Shown here in pieces: positions 31,925 through 41,781 of a stretch of 64,000 nt of DNA. The stretch is from NCBI GenBank assembly GCA_019694355.1, contig JAIBCB010000003.1, positions 62,001 through 126,000 of the forward strand, given 5' to 3'. Made by a program: the position numbers and the translations under genes. A model generated the notes under the pieces. The model ran no database searches, was not told the origin of the DNA, and saw nothing but the letters and a program-made list of their open reading frames with translations. The stretch is from Pyrinomonadaceae bacterium (GTDB lineage Bacteria; Acidobacteriota; Blastocatellia; Pyrinomonadales; Pyrinomonadaceae). Numbering within the stretch: position 1 is the first letter of the stretch; the number at the start of each line of letters is the position of its first letter.

Positions 31925-32727
31925 AGCACTTGATCGAGCCAATCCTGCGGCCTGATCTCCTTATGCGGGACGAATGTTCGCCATAGCTTGAACTGCTTTT
32001 TCTCCTGCGGAGATAGTTCGCCCTTACGAAGTGTTATAAGCGGTATCAGCCTCGAAAGTTTCTTGTAAAGTTTGAGTTTAAGGGATCGATATTTTGCGGC
32101 TTCGTTCGCGTCTTCAAGGAATTGTGCCCATCCGATCGAGCCGACAAATCCGCAGGCACCGAAATTCGGCGAAAGCAGAACGTGCTCCATCATCACGCGC
32201 ACGCCGCCGTCGAATTCATGCAGAACGTCGTGCATCGCAACGATGCCTTTATCGACAAGATGCGGGCCAAATCCCTCGATATCAAGACGCGTACCTTCGT
32301 ACGTGTGGTCGCCGTCTATCCACAAAAGCCGTAAAGGTTTGTCCCAAGTTTTCGCTAGCTCGTAAGAGAATGTTTGGTGAAGCTCGACACGGTCGGCAAC
32401 ACTCATCGTCTCGATATTCCGTCGAAAGTCCGCAAGCGAATCCGTCGCACCGCGCAGATCGGGATCGGTCTCAGACGGTGCGGTCATCGGATCGACCGCA
32501 TGAACCGTCTCACCGCCGGCGAGTGCGGCCGCACGTGCCAGAATACTTGTTGACCTGCCCTTGAACGAACCGATCTCAAGGATTCCGCCTTCTGCGGTTG
32601 GTACGGCCGCCAAAAGCGCCAGGAATCGCATTTCTCTTGGCGTTAGATGGCCCTCGACCGATTCGGCCTCGGTTAGGAGTTGTTCGACAGATGTTTCGAA
32701 GCCCGCAGGCAGTCGTTTTTCGTTCAT
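31921..32727 (-). CDS. class I SAM-dependent methyltransferase (Methyltransf_24 type)
   Basis: 268 aa. Motif I GGILEIGSFKGRSTSILARAA, VHAVDP, then RLLWIDGDHTYEGTRLDIEGF and GGIVAMHDVLHEF-like HDV. These small methyltransferases often modify sugars or natural products. The neighbouring O-antigen ligase makes a surface glycan substrate plausible (inference). The C-terminus (about 215-268) is a basic helical extension. Convergent overlap of 4 nt with the ligase gene. Confidence 0.8.
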   Translation of the reverse strand: MNEKRLPAGFETSVEQLLTEAESVEGHLTPREMRFLALLAAVPTAEGGILEIGSFKGRSTSILARAAALAGGETVHAVDPMTAPSETDPDLRGATDSLADFRRNIETMSVADRVELHQTFSYELAKTWDKPLRLLWIDGDHTYEGTRLDIEGFGPHLVDKGIVAMHDVLHEFDGGVRVMMEHVLLSPNFGACGFVGSIGWAQFLEDANEAAKYRSLKLKLYKKLSRLIPLITLRKGELSPQEKKQFKLWRTFVPHKEIRPQDWLDQVL

Positions 32728-32852
32728 CTTCGCGTCAAATGATCTGAGCCTAGATGGTAATACTTTTGACCGTGACGTGCATTCGGCGTGGCCATAAGAC
32801 TTTCGGTGATAAAATGCTGTTGAGCTGAACGCCGCTCGGTTGGAATGCGAAC

Positions 32853-32875
32853 TTTACGCGCGTTTCCCGCGTAAA
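32853..32875. promoter_or_regulatory. inverted repeat upstream of serine hydrolase gene
   Basis: TTTACGCG-cgtttcc-CGCGTAAA: perfect 8-bp arms, 41 bp before the ATG. It could be an operator or a leader hairpin; no T-run follows. Confidence 0.45.
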
Positions 32876-32915
32876 TATCTACATCTGGTTCCGATCTTTG
32901 GGCCGCTCCAATTTT

Positions 32916-35108
32916 ATGAAAATTAAATCGGTTTTCCTTACCCTCTGTGTCCTCTTTTCGCTCTTTTTAACGTCGCTGCCTCAGCTTGCCATCGGCCAGA
33001 CCGCTGCGTCTGCTCCGCAGAGCGACGAAGCGGCCGCTCTCGCGAAGATCGAGAAAGCGATAAATGAACGCCGCGAGGCGTTGGGAATTCCCGGCGCTGC
33101 GCTCGCGATCGTAAAGGACGGGAAGATCATTTTCGCGAAAGGCCTTGGCTATAAAGATCTTGAAAAGAAGATACCTGCGACCGCCGACACGCAATTTGCG
33201 ATCGGTTCGGCCACAAAGGCGTTTACCGCCCTTTCGATCTTGATCGCCCAGGACCAAGGCAAACTCTCTTTGGATGATTCCCCGAAAAAGTATCTGCCGT
33301 ATTTCCAGATCAACGACCCTGAAACCGACAAAAAGATCGTCATTCGCGACCTTCTCGATCATTCGTCGGGCCTTACTCGTACGGATCTTGCGATGCTGGC
33401 CGGCGGGTTGACGCGAAAGGAACTTATTGAGGTTGCGGGCCTAGCGAAACCGACCGCAAAGCTCCACGAGAAGTTTCAGTATCAGAATATTATGTTCGCT
33501 GCGGCGGGCGAGATCGCCGCGACCGTCGAGAAAAGCACGTGGAACAACGTCATCAGGTCCGAGATCTTCAAACCGCTCGGGATGACGAACAGCACGACGA
33601 CCATCGCTGAAATGACGAGGGCGAAGGACTATTCCTTCGGCTACGAATACAACTTCGACACGAAGGCGACGCGGCGTCTTCCGTTTCGCGAGATCGCGGC
33701 TCCGGCACCGGCCGGCGCTATCAATTCGAGCGTTCGCGATATGTCGAAATGGCTTGAGTTCATCTTGAATGGCGGTGAGGCCGCCGGAAAACGGATCGTC
33801 TCGGAAAAAGGCTTCGAAGAATGGACCAAACCGCAGATGCCGATCGGAGGCAAGGTTTCGTATGGCCTCGGCTGGTTCATCGAAGATTGGAACGGTCTGA
33901 AGGTCCTTCAGCATGGCGGCAACATCGACGGATTCAACGCGATGGTCGCGGTAATGCCTGAGAAGAAACTCGGTTTCGTTTTGCTTACGAATGTCTCCGG
34001 CTCGCCGCTCACGGACGAAGCAAAGAACATCATCTGGAGCGCTCTTTTGCCCGGATCGGTCCCGCAAAAGCCTGCTGACACCTCCGCGACAAAGTCTTAC
34101 CCTAAAGTAGCGGCCGACCAACTTGTCGGTTCTTGGGCGACCGCCAAGGGCACGCTAAAGACCGAGATACGCAAAGAAGGCGACAAAGTAACGCTTAATG
34201 TCCCTGGCCAACAGCCATATCCGCTCGTCGCAAAGCCGGACGGCAGCTTTTCGCTCTCGCCCTTGCCGGAAAGTTTCTCGCTTTCCGCAAAACTCGATGC
34301 CGCCGGAAAAGTGTCGGTCATCTCGCTTGTCCAACCGCAAGGCACGGTCGATCTCATCCCAACGACACCCGTCGAAAAACCGACGATCACGGTCGAAGAA
34401 CTGCACAAGAAGGTCATCGCTGCACTCGGCGGTGAAGAGAATCTGCGAAAGGTCAGATCGCGCGTCGTCGATGCGGACATCGATTTTGTAAATCAAGGCG
34501 TTACGGGCACTGCTCGCAGCTACACGGAAGCTCCGAACAAGTCGGCGACGGCGACATCGTTCTCGGCGCTCGGCAAGGTGATCGGCAAGGCTTACGAATA
34601 TTTCGACGGGACGAAGGGCGATGAGACGACCTCGTTCTCACCGACCGAAGAATGGGCCGGCCTCAAGCTGGATAACGCACACATTTCCGCTGATTTTTAC
34701 TCCGTGCTCAACTGGGACAAGCACTTCGCATCGATCGAGATCCTCTCAAAGGCGAAGGTCGGCGATAGAGAGGCGTACGCGGTAAAATTCACGCCAAAGA
34801 AAGGAACGCCATTCACCATTTACTATGCGGCCGACACCTTTTTGCCGATAAAGCAGGATGCGTTCACCGTCTCAAGCACAAGTCAACAGCAGCTGCCATA
34901 CTCGGAAGAATATTCCGACTATCGGACGATAGACGGTGTGGTCGTCCCGTATTCTGTAACGACGCATTCACTTGGGATGGGCAAGATCGTCGTAACGATA
35001 AAGGACATAAAGCAGAACGCTCCGATCGACCCTTCGGTCTTTACGCACCACGATGTTTCGCTCAAAGCGGTAAAGGTAAGGTCAAGAAAGGCCGGCAACG
35101 CCCATTAG
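32916..35108 (+). CDS. exported class C beta-lactamase-fold serine hydrolase
   Basis: 730 aa from the ATG giving [21 protein letters not shown], a signal peptide; an upstream TTG is less likely. Serine hydrolase domain about 45-380: S98-A-T-K101 in [13 protein letters not shown] in [10 protein letters not shown], and HGGNIDGF near 335. A DUF3471-like domain follows, then a C-terminal region (about 500-720) like outer-membrane lipoprotein-sorting or lipid-binding proteins ([24 protein letters not shown]). Activity is probably esterase or D-Ala-peptidase; the double architecture is common in Acidobacteriota. Its last 27 nt overlap ttcA. Confidence 0.85.
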   Translation: MKIKSVFLTLCVLFSLFLTSLPQLAIGQTAASAPQSDEAAALAKIEKAINERREALGIPGAALAIVKDGKIIFAKGLGYKDLEKKIPATADTQFAIGSATKAFTALSILIAQDQGKLSLDDSPKKYLPYFQINDPETDKKIVIRDLLDHSSGLTRTDLAMLAGGLTRKELIEVAGLAKPTAKLHEKFQYQNIMFAAAGEIAATVEKSTWNNVIRSEIFKPLGMTNSTTTIAEMTRAKDYSFGYEYNFDTKATRRLPFREIAAPAPAGAINSSVRDMSKWLEFILNGGEAAGKRIVSEKGFEEWTKPQMPIGGKVSYGLGWFIEDWNGLKVLQHGGNIDGFNAMVAVMPEKKLGFVLLTNVSGSPLTDEAKNIIWSALLPGSVPQKPADTSATKSYPKVAADQLVGSWATAKGTLKTEIRKEGDKVTLNVPGQQPYPLVAKPDGSFSLSPLPESFSLSAKLDAAGKVSVISLVQPQGTVDLIPTTPVEKPTITVEELHKKVIAALGGEENLRKVRSRVVDADIDFVNQGVTGTARSYTEAPNKSATATSFSALGKVIGKAYEYFDGTKGDETTSFSPTEEWAGLKLDNAHISADFYSVLNWDKHFASIEILSKAKVGDREAYAVKFTPKKGTPFTIYYAADTFLPIKQDAFTVSSTSQQQLPYSEEYSDYRTIDGVVVPYSVTTHSLGMGKIVVTIKDIKQNAPIDPSVFTHHDVSLKAVKVRSRKAGNAH

Positions 35109-36002
35109 ATCGGGTTTATAAGTAGATTCCGCGTGGTCGAAAATGTCGTCGAGTTCTTTTTCGACCGAACCGTGGCCGGGCGGAATCGCCTTGATCGCGG
35201 GCTCGAAATTCTGAAAATCGTATAGCTCAGGATCGAGCAGATGCGACGCTGTCACCTGCGACAATGCGGTCATCATCGTCGCTCGGATGTACGGCGTTTC
35301 TTTTGCAAGCTCGCTCACAAGGCGTTTAACGCGGGCACGCTTCATATTCGGCTGCGAACCGCATAGATTGCACGGGATGATCGGGAACTTCTGCTCCTCG
35401 GCATATTCGACGATCTCTTTTTCGTGAACATAAGCAAGCGGCCGAATGATCGTGTTCCGTCCGTCATCCGAACGCAGGATCGGCGGCATCGCCTTCAATT
35501 GCCCGACGTAAAAAAGATTCATCAGGAACGTCGCAATGATGTCGTCCGCGTGATGGCCGAGGGCGATCTTCGTGCATTTTTCTTCGACAGCGGTCGTATA
35601 GAGAATGCCGCGGCGAAGCCGTGAGCACAGCGAACAATATGTCTTTCCTTCGGGAATGTGGGCCGTAACGATCGAATATGTGTCTTCCTCGACGATGCGG
35701 TATTCGACACCGAGCTCCTTTAGATACTCCGGCAGAACGTGTTCGGGAAAATCAGGCTGTTTTTGATCAAGATTGACCGCCAGGATGTCGAAGTGCACCG
35801 GCGCACGACGGCGGACATCGAGCAGCAGGTCGAGCAGCGTGTAGCTGTCCTTGCCGCCTGAAAGACACACCATCACTTTGTCGCCGTCCTCGATCATCGA
35901 AAAATCGGCGATGGCCTTGCCCATCTTCTTCAAAAGTTTCGTTTTTGCTGGTGTCTCTGCTTTCAACTTTACAAACCTCGTACTTGTTAAAACCGCCGTC
36001 AT
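35082..36002 (-). CDS. ttcA: tRNA 2-thiocytidine synthetase TtcA
   Basis: 306 aa. Adds sulphur to C32 of tRNAs. PP-loop SGGKDS at 48-53; cysteine pairs C123-x2-C126 ([10 protein letters not shown]) and C211-x2-C214 (IPCNLCGSQ) that bind the iron-sulphur cluster; also [17 protein letters not shown]. Length is normal. The 3' end overlaps the serine hydrolase gene by 27 nt on the other strand. Confidence 0.93.
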   Translation of the reverse strand: MTAVLTSTRFVKLKAETPAKTKLLKKMGKAIADFSMIEDGDKVMVCLSGGKDSYTLLDLLLDVRRRAPVHFDILAVNLDQKQPDFPEHVLPEYLKELGVEYRIVEEDTYSIVTAHIPEGKTYCSLCSRLRRGILYTTAVEEKCTKIALGHHADDIIATFLMNLFYVGQLKAMPPILRSDDGRNTIIRPLAYVHEKEIVEYAEEQKFPIIPCNLCGSQPNMKRARVKRLVSELAKETPYIRATMMTALSQVTASHLLDPELYDFQNFEPAIKAIPPGHGSVEKELDDIFDHAESTYKPDLMGVAGLS

Positions 36003-36154
36003 CGGCAGAAACTTTATATGTTCCCACGATATTTTAGATAGTTCAACCTCCTAAAATTATGTGGACATCGCAAAGCAAAGCAATTATTATTACTACTTAA
36101 CACAATTTGAGGCTCGAGATAGGCTTGAGAACGGCTGTTTTTGCCTAGTTTCCC

Positions 36155-36237
36155 CGTAAAACGGCATTTGTTTGATCGAAGGTGTGGTGGACAAAAGACC
36201 TTTGTTCATCGAAAAGCTTCGTGTTTTACGTAAAACG
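36155..36237. promoter_or_regulatory. CGTAAAACG boxes upstream of bactofilin
   Basis: A 14-bp perfect palindrome GTTTTACGTAAAAC (36223-36236) lies 26 bp before the start codon; its right half plus G repeats as CGTAAAACG at 36155-36163. It is a candidate operator for a dimeric regulator. The rest of the 259-bp ttcA-bactofilin spacer is AT-rich and holds both divergent promoters. Confidence 0.45.
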
Positions 36238-36261
36238 AAAATCCACGAGAGGTGCAATGTA

Positions 36262-36912
36262 ATGATCAGAATGGGTCGAAATTCGAAACCCGAAACCGGC
36301 GGAACTTACGGTGAGAGCAGCTCTGTTGAGCCCGACGCACCATACCGCTATCAGACCGAATCGCCACAGGCCGCTGTCCGCGGCGGGGCGATCACCGACA
36401 GTGATGCGATGGCAAGAGATATCAAGGAAGGGCGCCTTAGCGGTTTCGTAGGGCACGGCACGACGCTTACCGGCGAGACGGAGTTCCAGGCAATGCTCCG
36501 TGTTGACGGACATCTTATCGGAACGGTAACGTCCGAAGCCGGGACGCTCATCGTCGGCACGAACGGTGTCGTCGATGCGAACGTCTCTGTTGCGGCGGCG
36601 ATGATCAACGGCGTAGTGAATGGCGATGTCATCGCTCACGAGAAGCTCCAGCTTGGCCGCACGGCGCAGGTCATCGGCAATATTCAGGCTCCGCGGCTCG
36701 TCGTCGAGGAAGGCGCCGTCATCGAAGGCAAATGCAGCATGGTGCGTGCCCGAGAAGACAGCGAAAAGCAGGTCGCTGCCCAGGCTGAAAACACATACGC
36801 CGTGCAATCGTCGTATTCAGAGCCGGCGGTCACAGATGAAGAACGGCTCTCTGCAGCTCTCTTTGATGAAACTCCCGACGAAGAAGAGACGGCCGAAGCT
36901 GCAGGTGTCTGA
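36262..36912 (+). CDS. bactofilin-family cytoskeletal protein
   Basis: 216 aa from the ATG giving MIRMGRNSKPETGG, preceded by GAGAGGTG as ribosome-binding site; the longer frame starts at TTG. The beta-helical bactofilin core (about 85-165): VGHGTTLTGETEFQAMLRVDGHLIGTV, LIVGTNGVVDANVSVAAAMINGVVNGDVIAHEKLQLGRTAQVIGNIQAPRLVVEEGAVIEG. The N-terminus is disordered and the tail acidic. Bactofilins polymerise without nucleotide and place envelope enzymes. Confidence 0.9.
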   Translation: MIRMGRNSKPETGGTYGESSSVEPDAPYRYQTESPQAAVRGGAITDSDAMARDIKEGRLSGFVGHGTTLTGETEFQAMLRVDGHLIGTVTSEAGTLIVGTNGVVDANVSVAAAMINGVVNGDVIAHEKLQLGRTAQVIGNIQAPRLVVEEGAVIEGKCSMVRAREDSEKQVAAQAENTYAVQSSYSEPAVTDEERLSAALFDETPDEEETAEAAGV

Positions 36913-37011
36913 GCCTCGGAAAACCCTTTGTCATCCCGTAATACTTTTTTGGGGTAGGCTTGGAGTCTGCCCTTTATTTGTTTAGGTCAATATTGGAGAA
37001 GAAGATCGAAT

Positions 37012-37431
37012 ATGCTTAGCGAATTCAAACAATTCATTGCGCGCGGAAATGTTATCGACCTCGCGATCGCCGTCATTATCGGCGCCGCATTCGGCGCCAT
37101 CGTCAAGACGTTTACGGACGGGATCGTGATGCCTGTTGTCGGCGTTCTCACCGGCGGCATCGATTTTAAGAGCAAGGTTTTCAACCTTGGCTCGATGCCC
37201 GTCGATACGCCGGAACATATCGCTGCGGCAACGGCCGCAAAACAGCCGCTGATCCTTTACGGACAGCTGATCAACGACATCATCGTGTTTCTGATCGTCG
37301 CGTTCGTGATGTTCTTGCTCGCTAAGTATGTCGTCAAACTCGTCAAAGGCCTCGAAGCCGAACCGGCACCGCCGACCGCCGAAGAAACGCTTCTTGGCGA
37401 GATCCGCGATATCCTGAAAGCGAAAGGCTAA
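37012..37431 (+). CDS. mscL: large-conductance mechanosensitive channel MscL
   Basis: 139 aa. EFKQFIARGNVIDLAIAVIIGAAFGAIVKTFTDGIVMPVVG is the N-terminal helix and first transmembrane segment; the second is INDIIVFLIVAFVMFLLAKYVVKL; the tail PPTAEETLLGEIRDILK is the cytoplasmic bundle. It opens under turgor to release solutes. Its stop overlaps that of the convergent folate gene (4 nt). Confidence 0.95.
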   Translation: MLSEFKQFIARGNVIDLAIAVIIGAAFGAIVKTFTDGIVMPVVGVLTGGIDFKSKVFNLGSMPVDTPEHIAAATAAKQPLILYGQLINDIIVFLIVAFVMFLLAKYVVKLVKGLEAEPAPPTAEETLLGEIRDILKAKG

Positions 37432-38036
37432 TTTGACCAGTCATTGAGTTCTTTGACGGATGTCTCGGGGCGAAAGACCGAATCCGGCGTAACGACAAGG
37501 TCGAGAGGCACATCCGCCTCGTGCGTCTCGATCGGGTCGCCGAGCGGAGCCCAATGACAAAGGCCGACCTTCAGGCAATCAAGCCGAGTTTGCCTTAGGA
37601 AGCGGTCGTAAAAGCCTTTTCCGTAGCCAACTCGGTGGCCGAAATGATCAAAACCGAGCATCGGCACGAGCACAAGATCGAGTTTTTCGGGCGAGATGAT
37701 CTCACCTGAGGCAGGCTCGCGAATTCCCCAACGACCTTCGACCAGGGGCGTCTGTTCGTCGAACGCGACATTTTCCATTATTCCCGTCTCGTGATCGATC
37801 CGCGGTGCGAATGTCGCGATCTGCGGCCGATCACGCCATAGCCGCATATAGATCATCGACGTGTCGATCTCGTTGAATTTTGCGATACGTATGAACGTGT
37901 GCAGACGGCCGACCGCCCCAAGATCGACCTCCGCAAAGAACCGCTCAGCGACCTTTTGACTGATCGCAACAATTTCGCCGGAGCTTAAGCCTCTCCGACG
38001 CGCAAGCAGTTCTTTCCGCAGCTCATCCTTTGTCAT
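37428..38036 (-). CDS. 5-formyltetrahydrofolate cyclo-ligase
   Basis: 202 aa. Makes 5,10-methenyl-THF from 5-formyl-THF with ATP. N-terminal [16 protein letters not shown]; active-site region [44 protein letters not shown] near the end. The ATG overlaps the mnmA stop (ATGA), so the two genes form an operon. Confidence 0.92.
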   Translation of the reverse strand: MTKDELRKELLARRRGLSSGEIVAISQKVAERFFAEVDLGAVGRLHTFIRIAKFNEIDTSMIYMRLWRDRPQIATFAPRIDHETGIMENVAFDEQTPLVEGRWGIREPASGEIISPEKLDLVLVPMLGFDHFGHRVGYGKGFYDRFLRQTRLDCLKVGLCHWAPLGDPIETHEADVPLDLVVTPDSVFRPETSVKELNDWSN

Positions 38037-39175
38037 CCGGCGTCTTGTCTCTCGATCCAGCCGCCGCCGAGGACCTCTTCGGCGGTGTCGATGTCGTAAA
38101 AGATCGCGGCCTGGCCGGGCGTAACGGCACGCTGCGGTTCATCGAAACGAATTAGCGCTCGTGCGTCCTCGAGCGAAAAGATGGTCGCCGCGGCAGGTTC
38201 GTGCCGATAACGCACCTTTACTCTTGCCCGAACCTCGCCCACGGGCGTTTCCGATGCCGTCCAATTCACACCTCGTGTGGTGAATTCGAGACACGCAAGG
38301 TCTTCTTCATCGCCGACGATCACGCGATTCTTTGCACGCTCGATCTGCGTAACATAGAGCGGCTTCTCGCTTGAGATGCCGAGCCCGCGTCGCTGCCCGA
38401 CGGTGTAGCGGTGGATGCCTGTGTGCCGGCCGAGAACCTCGCCGGCGGCGTCAACAATATCGCCGCCGTCGGGTATTTCGCCCTCGCGGCCTTCGTGCGT
38501 AAGATAGCGGTCGATGAATTCGGAATACTTGCCGTCAGGCACGAAGCAGATCTCCTGCGACTCGGCCTTCTCGGCCGTGTAGAGCGAGGACGAACGCGCG
38601 ACGTCCCGAGCCCCGGTCTTATCCATTTCGCCAAGCGGAAAGAGCGCCCGCGAGAGCTGTTCCTGCGTTAGTTCCCAGAGGAAATAGCTTTGATCCTTGT
38701 TGCGGTCGCGTCCGCGAAGCAGTTTGTACCGTCCCGCCTTCTCGTCATATTCAACACGGGCATAATGCCCTGTTGCGACCTTTTCGCAGCCGACGGACAG
38801 CGCCATCCGATCGAGCGATGCGAACTTCAGCCGCGAATTACACGCAACGCACGGTATCGGCGTCTCGCCCGAAAGATACGCGGCAATAAAAGGCTCGACC
38901 ACATCGCGGTCAAAATCCTTTTCGAGATTCAGGACATAGAAAGGAAATCCGAGCTTCTCGGCAACACGCCGAGCATCGTAAACATCATCGAGCGAACAGC
39001 AACGCGAAGGGAGCGGATCGCCGTTCTCGTCCACATTTATCAAACGCCGCTGATCCCACAGCTGCATCGTGAAGCCGACGAGTTCGTGCCCTTGCTCCTT
39101 CAAAATCGCCGCTGCCGCCGAACTATCGACGCCGCCGCTCATTGCCACCGCGATCTTCATAACACGCTTCGCCAT
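38033..39175 (-). CDS. mnmA: tRNA-specific 2-thiouridylase MnmA
   Basis: 380 aa. Thiolates U34 of Lys, Glu and Gln tRNAs. PP-loop [12 protein letters not shown] near the N-terminus; catalytic cysteines in [12 protein letters not shown] and [13 protein letters not shown]; also [35 protein letters not shown] and [18 protein letters not shown]. The start could be MAKRV or the internal MKIAVAM five codons on. Confidence 0.95.
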   Translation of the reverse strand: MAKRVMKIAVAMSGGVDSSAAAAILKEQGHELVGFTMQLWDQRRLINVDENGDPLPSRCCSLDDVYDARRVAEKLGFPFYVLNLEKDFDRDVVEPFIAAYLSGETPIPCVACNSRLKFASLDRMALSVGCEKVATGHYARVEYDEKAGRYKLLRGRDRNKDQSYFLWELTQEQLSRALFPLGEMDKTGARDVARSSSLYTAEKAESQEICFVPDGKYSEFIDRYLTHEGREGEIPDGGDIVDAAGEVLGRHTGIHRYTVGQRRGLGISSEKPLYVTQIERAKNRVIVGDEEDLACLEFTTRGVNWTASETPVGEVRARVKVRYRHEPAAATIFSLEDARALIRFDEPQRAVTPGQAAIFYDIDTAEEVLGGGWIERQDAG

Positions 39176-39495
39176 CCTCAGCGAAACTCTTTATTATACG
39201 CCTCGTGTCAAACTAATTAGTAATCACTAATTAGCTAATTAATAATTCGCCTTTGGAAAAAAACGGCCTTTTCGATTTTCATTTTCCGCGCCGAATGTTA
39301 TAGTCTCTCCTGCTATGAAGATCGCCGTCCGTTAATCAACTCCCGTCCAATTTTTGCGAAAGGCTTTTCGTGCGCGCGTGAAATTCGCTCGCCGAATGCC
39401 GATACGCTTTTCTTGTGGCTTGCCGCAAAGCCGGGATGCTTCTGCATTCTACGGCAGCGTGGCCTTCTCGTAGTGAATACGACTTTTGATTTTTT
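39176..39495. promoter_or_regulatory. mnmA-MATE spacer with AT-rich palindromes and a structured leader
   Basis: 320 bp, no gene. CTAATTAG occurs twice 14 bp apart (39213 and 39227), followed by TAATTAATAATT, about 40-70 bp upstream of mnmA: an UP-element or operator candidate. On the plus strand TATAGT (39299-39304) may be a -10 box. A nested fold follows: TGCCG/CGGCA around ATGC-ttct-GCAT (about 39423-39463), before a T-rich stretch and the MATE start. Confidence 0.35.
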
Positions 39496-40914
39496 ATGTC
39501 CACGAACGAATTTGGCACAGAAGTGTCTAAAGGATCATTTTTTTCGATCGTAAAGGAAGCGATCCGCGGCTCCGACCGCGACTTCACGAAAGCTCCTTTG
39601 GGAACGGCGATCTTTCTTCTTGCGGTTCCGATGATCATCGAGATGTTCGCAGAAAGTCTTTTTGCGATCGTCGATATCTTCTTTGTCGCGCATATCGGTG
39701 CAGACGCGGTCGCTGCGGTCGGTATCACGGAATCGATGATGTTCCTCGTCTATTCTGTTGCGATCGGCGTCGCCATCGGTGCGACGGCAACGGTCGCTCG
39801 CCGCATCGGCGAAGGCGACCTTGACGGCGCCGCTCGTACGGCAACGCACGCAATGTATCTCGGCTTTGCGGCCTCTCTTGTTATGGGCGCTCTCGGATTC
39901 GTGTTCGCTCCGGACCTTCTGCGCCTTATGGGCGCAGAAGAGAGCGTTGTGGCGACCGGCACGACATTCACGCGGATAATGCTCGGCGGCGACACCGTTG
40001 TTCTCGCGCTCTTCTTGCTCAACGCGATCTTTCGCGGTGCGGGCGATGCGGCCATCGCGATGCGTGTGCTCTGGGTCGCAAACATTCTGAATATCATCCT
40101 CGGCCCGTGTTTCATCTTGGGCTTGGGGCCGTTTCCGGAGCTTGGCGTTACGGGTGCGGCGGTCGGAACGGTGATCGGTCGTTTCTGCGGTGCTTTGTAT
40201 GCCGCATATTGCCTTTTCTTCGGCAACCGGCGGATCACGATCAAGGCCGAGCATTGGCGCATCAACTCCGAACTTCTCTGGAAGCTCTTAAAGGTCTCGG
40301 CTCCCGCCGTTGTCCAGTTCTTTGTGCAGACAGCAAGCTGGATCGGCCTCGTCCGCGTCATATCAGGCTTCGGAACGGCGGCGGTCGCCGGTTATCAGAT
40401 CGGGATCAGAATGGTGCTCTTTGCGCTTCTTCCGTCGATCGGGCTTGCGAATGCGGCAGCGACTCTCGTCGGCCAGAACCTCGGTGCAGGAAAGCCTGAC
40501 CGCGCAGAAGAGGCCGTCTGGAAGGCCGTGCGTTACAACGTCGTCGTGCAGACGACGATCGGCCTCATCTTCGTCATCTTTGCCGGCCAGATCGCGTCCG
40601 TTTTCACGACCGAACCCGAAGTTCTCGCATACGCGACCGACGCTCTGCGCGTCATCGCCTACGGCTTCTTCTTCTACGCCGTCGGAATGGTGCTCGAAAC
40701 GGCGTTCAACGGTGCGGGCGACACGATGACGCCGACCTACATCTCTCTCGGCGTCTTCTGGCTTTTCGAGATACCGCTCGCCTACTTCCTGTCGTACCAT
40801 CTCGGCCTCGGAGCACACGGCGCGTTCTGGTCGATAACGATAGCGTTCTCGGTGCTCGCCGTCGTGGCCGCGATCATTTTCCGGCGAGGCAAATGGAAGC
40901 TGAAAATGGTGTAA
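39496..40914 (+). CDS. MATE-family multidrug/metabolite exporter
   Basis: 472 aa, about 12 membrane helices in two halves. The N-terminal half begins LAVPMIIEMFAESLFAIVDIFFVAHIGADAVAAVGI; the second half has SAPAVVQFFVQTASWIGLVRVISGFGTAAVAGYQIG and GAGDTMTPTYISLG. Uses a sodium or proton gradient to expel organic cations or drugs. The spacer upstream may form a structured leader. It is probably monocistronic. Confidence 0.92.
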   Translation: MSTNEFGTEVSKGSFFSIVKEAIRGSDRDFTKAPLGTAIFLLAVPMIIEMFAESLFAIVDIFFVAHIGADAVAAVGITESMMFLVYSVAIGVAIGATATVARRIGEGDLDGAARTATHAMYLGFAASLVMGALGFVFAPDLLRLMGAEESVVATGTTFTRIMLGGDTVVLALFLLNAIFRGAGDAAIAMRVLWVANILNIILGPCFILGLGPFPELGVTGAAVGTVIGRFCGALYAAYCLFFGNRRITIKAEHWRINSELLWKLLKVSAPAVVQFFVQTASWIGLVRVISGFGTAAVAGYQIGIRMVLFALLPSIGLANAAATLVGQNLGAGKPDRAEEAVWKAVRYNVVVQTTIGLIFVIFAGQIASVFTTEPEVLAYATDALRVIAYGFFFYAVGMVLETAFNGAGDTMTPTYISLGVFWLFEIPLAYFLSYHLGLGAHGAFWSITIAFSVLAVVAAIIFRRGKWKLKMV

Positions 40915-40926
40915 AAAGGAACTTTG

Positions 40927-41001
40927 GCCGCAGATGGATCAAGAATAACGCAAGTTGAACGCAAACATTACGGGCGTGCGTTCATCTGCGTTATCTGCGG
41001 C
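40927..41001. repeat. GCAGAT-type inverted repeat before aat
   Basis: GCCGCAGAT (40927-40935) and ATCTGCGGC (40993-41001), 9-bp perfect arms 57 nt apart, with internal ATCTGCGT and GAACGC words. It belongs to the kind of degenerate GCAGAT intergenic repeats found in many bacteria. Confidence 0.45.
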
Positions 41002-41024
41002 AAAATTGTGGCACAATCTTTTTG

Positions 41025-41729
41025 ATGGCGCGCATCGACTTTCCCGATCCTCTCGAACACGAGGGCCCGCGTTGGCTGACCGACGGCGAATTCTATTATC
41101 CCGCGAAAGGTATCGTTCATCTCGGCGGTGAACTCTCGATCGAAAACCTGCGCAACGCCTATCGAAAGGGCATTTTCCCGTGGTACACGCCCGGCCTTCC
41201 GCTGCCGTGGCACTCGCCGGATCCGCGTGCGATCCTTGTTTTTGATGAGGTCAAGATCCCTCGCAGCCTCGCAAAGCTCCGTCGTCAAGGCAAGTTCACG
41301 TTCACCATCGACCACGATTTCCGCAGCGTGATCGCGGCCTGCGCAGCAAGCGAGCGTCCCGACCAGCCGGGCACATGGATCACCGACGAGTTCATCGAAG
41401 TGTATTCGGAACTCCACAAGGCCGGCGATGCACATAGCGTCGAGGCGTGGAACAAAGACGGCGAACTCGTCGGCGGACTTTACGGCGTGGACGCGGGCGG
41501 TGTGTTCTGCGGCGAATCGATGTTCTATAAGGAAGCGAACGCCTCAAAGCTCGCGCTACTTTTCCTCATCGATCATCTGCGCCTACGCGGCTCGACGTGG
41601 CTCGATGTTCAAGTAATGACGCCGCACCTCGAAACCCTCGGCGCTAGAGAGATCGCCCGCGACGTTTTTCTTGCTAAACTGCGATCGGCTCAGCAGGCTT
41701 CGAATCGGCTGTTTAGTGACGTGAAGTAA
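41025..41729 (+). CDS. aat: leucyl/phenylalanyl-tRNA-protein transferase
   Basis: 234 aa from the ATG giving MARIDFPDPLEHEG. Attaches Leu or Phe to proteins with N-terminal Arg or Lys for ClpS/ClpAP decay. Motifs: AYRKGIFPWYTPGLPLPWHSPDPRAIL, GTWITDEFIEVYSELHKAGDAHSVEAW, GGLYGVDAGGVFCGESMFY and WLDVQVMTPHLETLGAREI. Full length. Confidence 0.95.
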   Translation: MARIDFPDPLEHEGPRWLTDGEFYYPAKGIVHLGGELSIENLRNAYRKGIFPWYTPGLPLPWHSPDPRAILVFDEVKIPRSLAKLRRQGKFTFTIDHDFRSVIAACAASERPDQPGTWITDEFIEVYSELHKAGDAHSVEAWNKDGELVGGLYGVDAGGVFCGESMFYKEANASKLALLFLIDHLRLRGSTWLDVQVMTPHLETLGAREIARDVFLAKLRSAQQASNRLFSDVK

Positions 41730-41781
41730 TTTGCATTCTTCCATTGCTAACTGGTAAATTTCGGGTGCAAAACAGAAAGCA

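Noticed and set aside
39315..39335. Mini-ORF MKIAVR before the MATE gene, resembling the MnmA start MKIAVA
   Set aside because: Six codons and a common start pattern; chance similarity.
39535..40254. Minus-strand 239-codon frame inside the MATE gene
   Set aside because: Antisense to a clear 12-helix transporter; highly charged, no domain, no ribosome-binding site.
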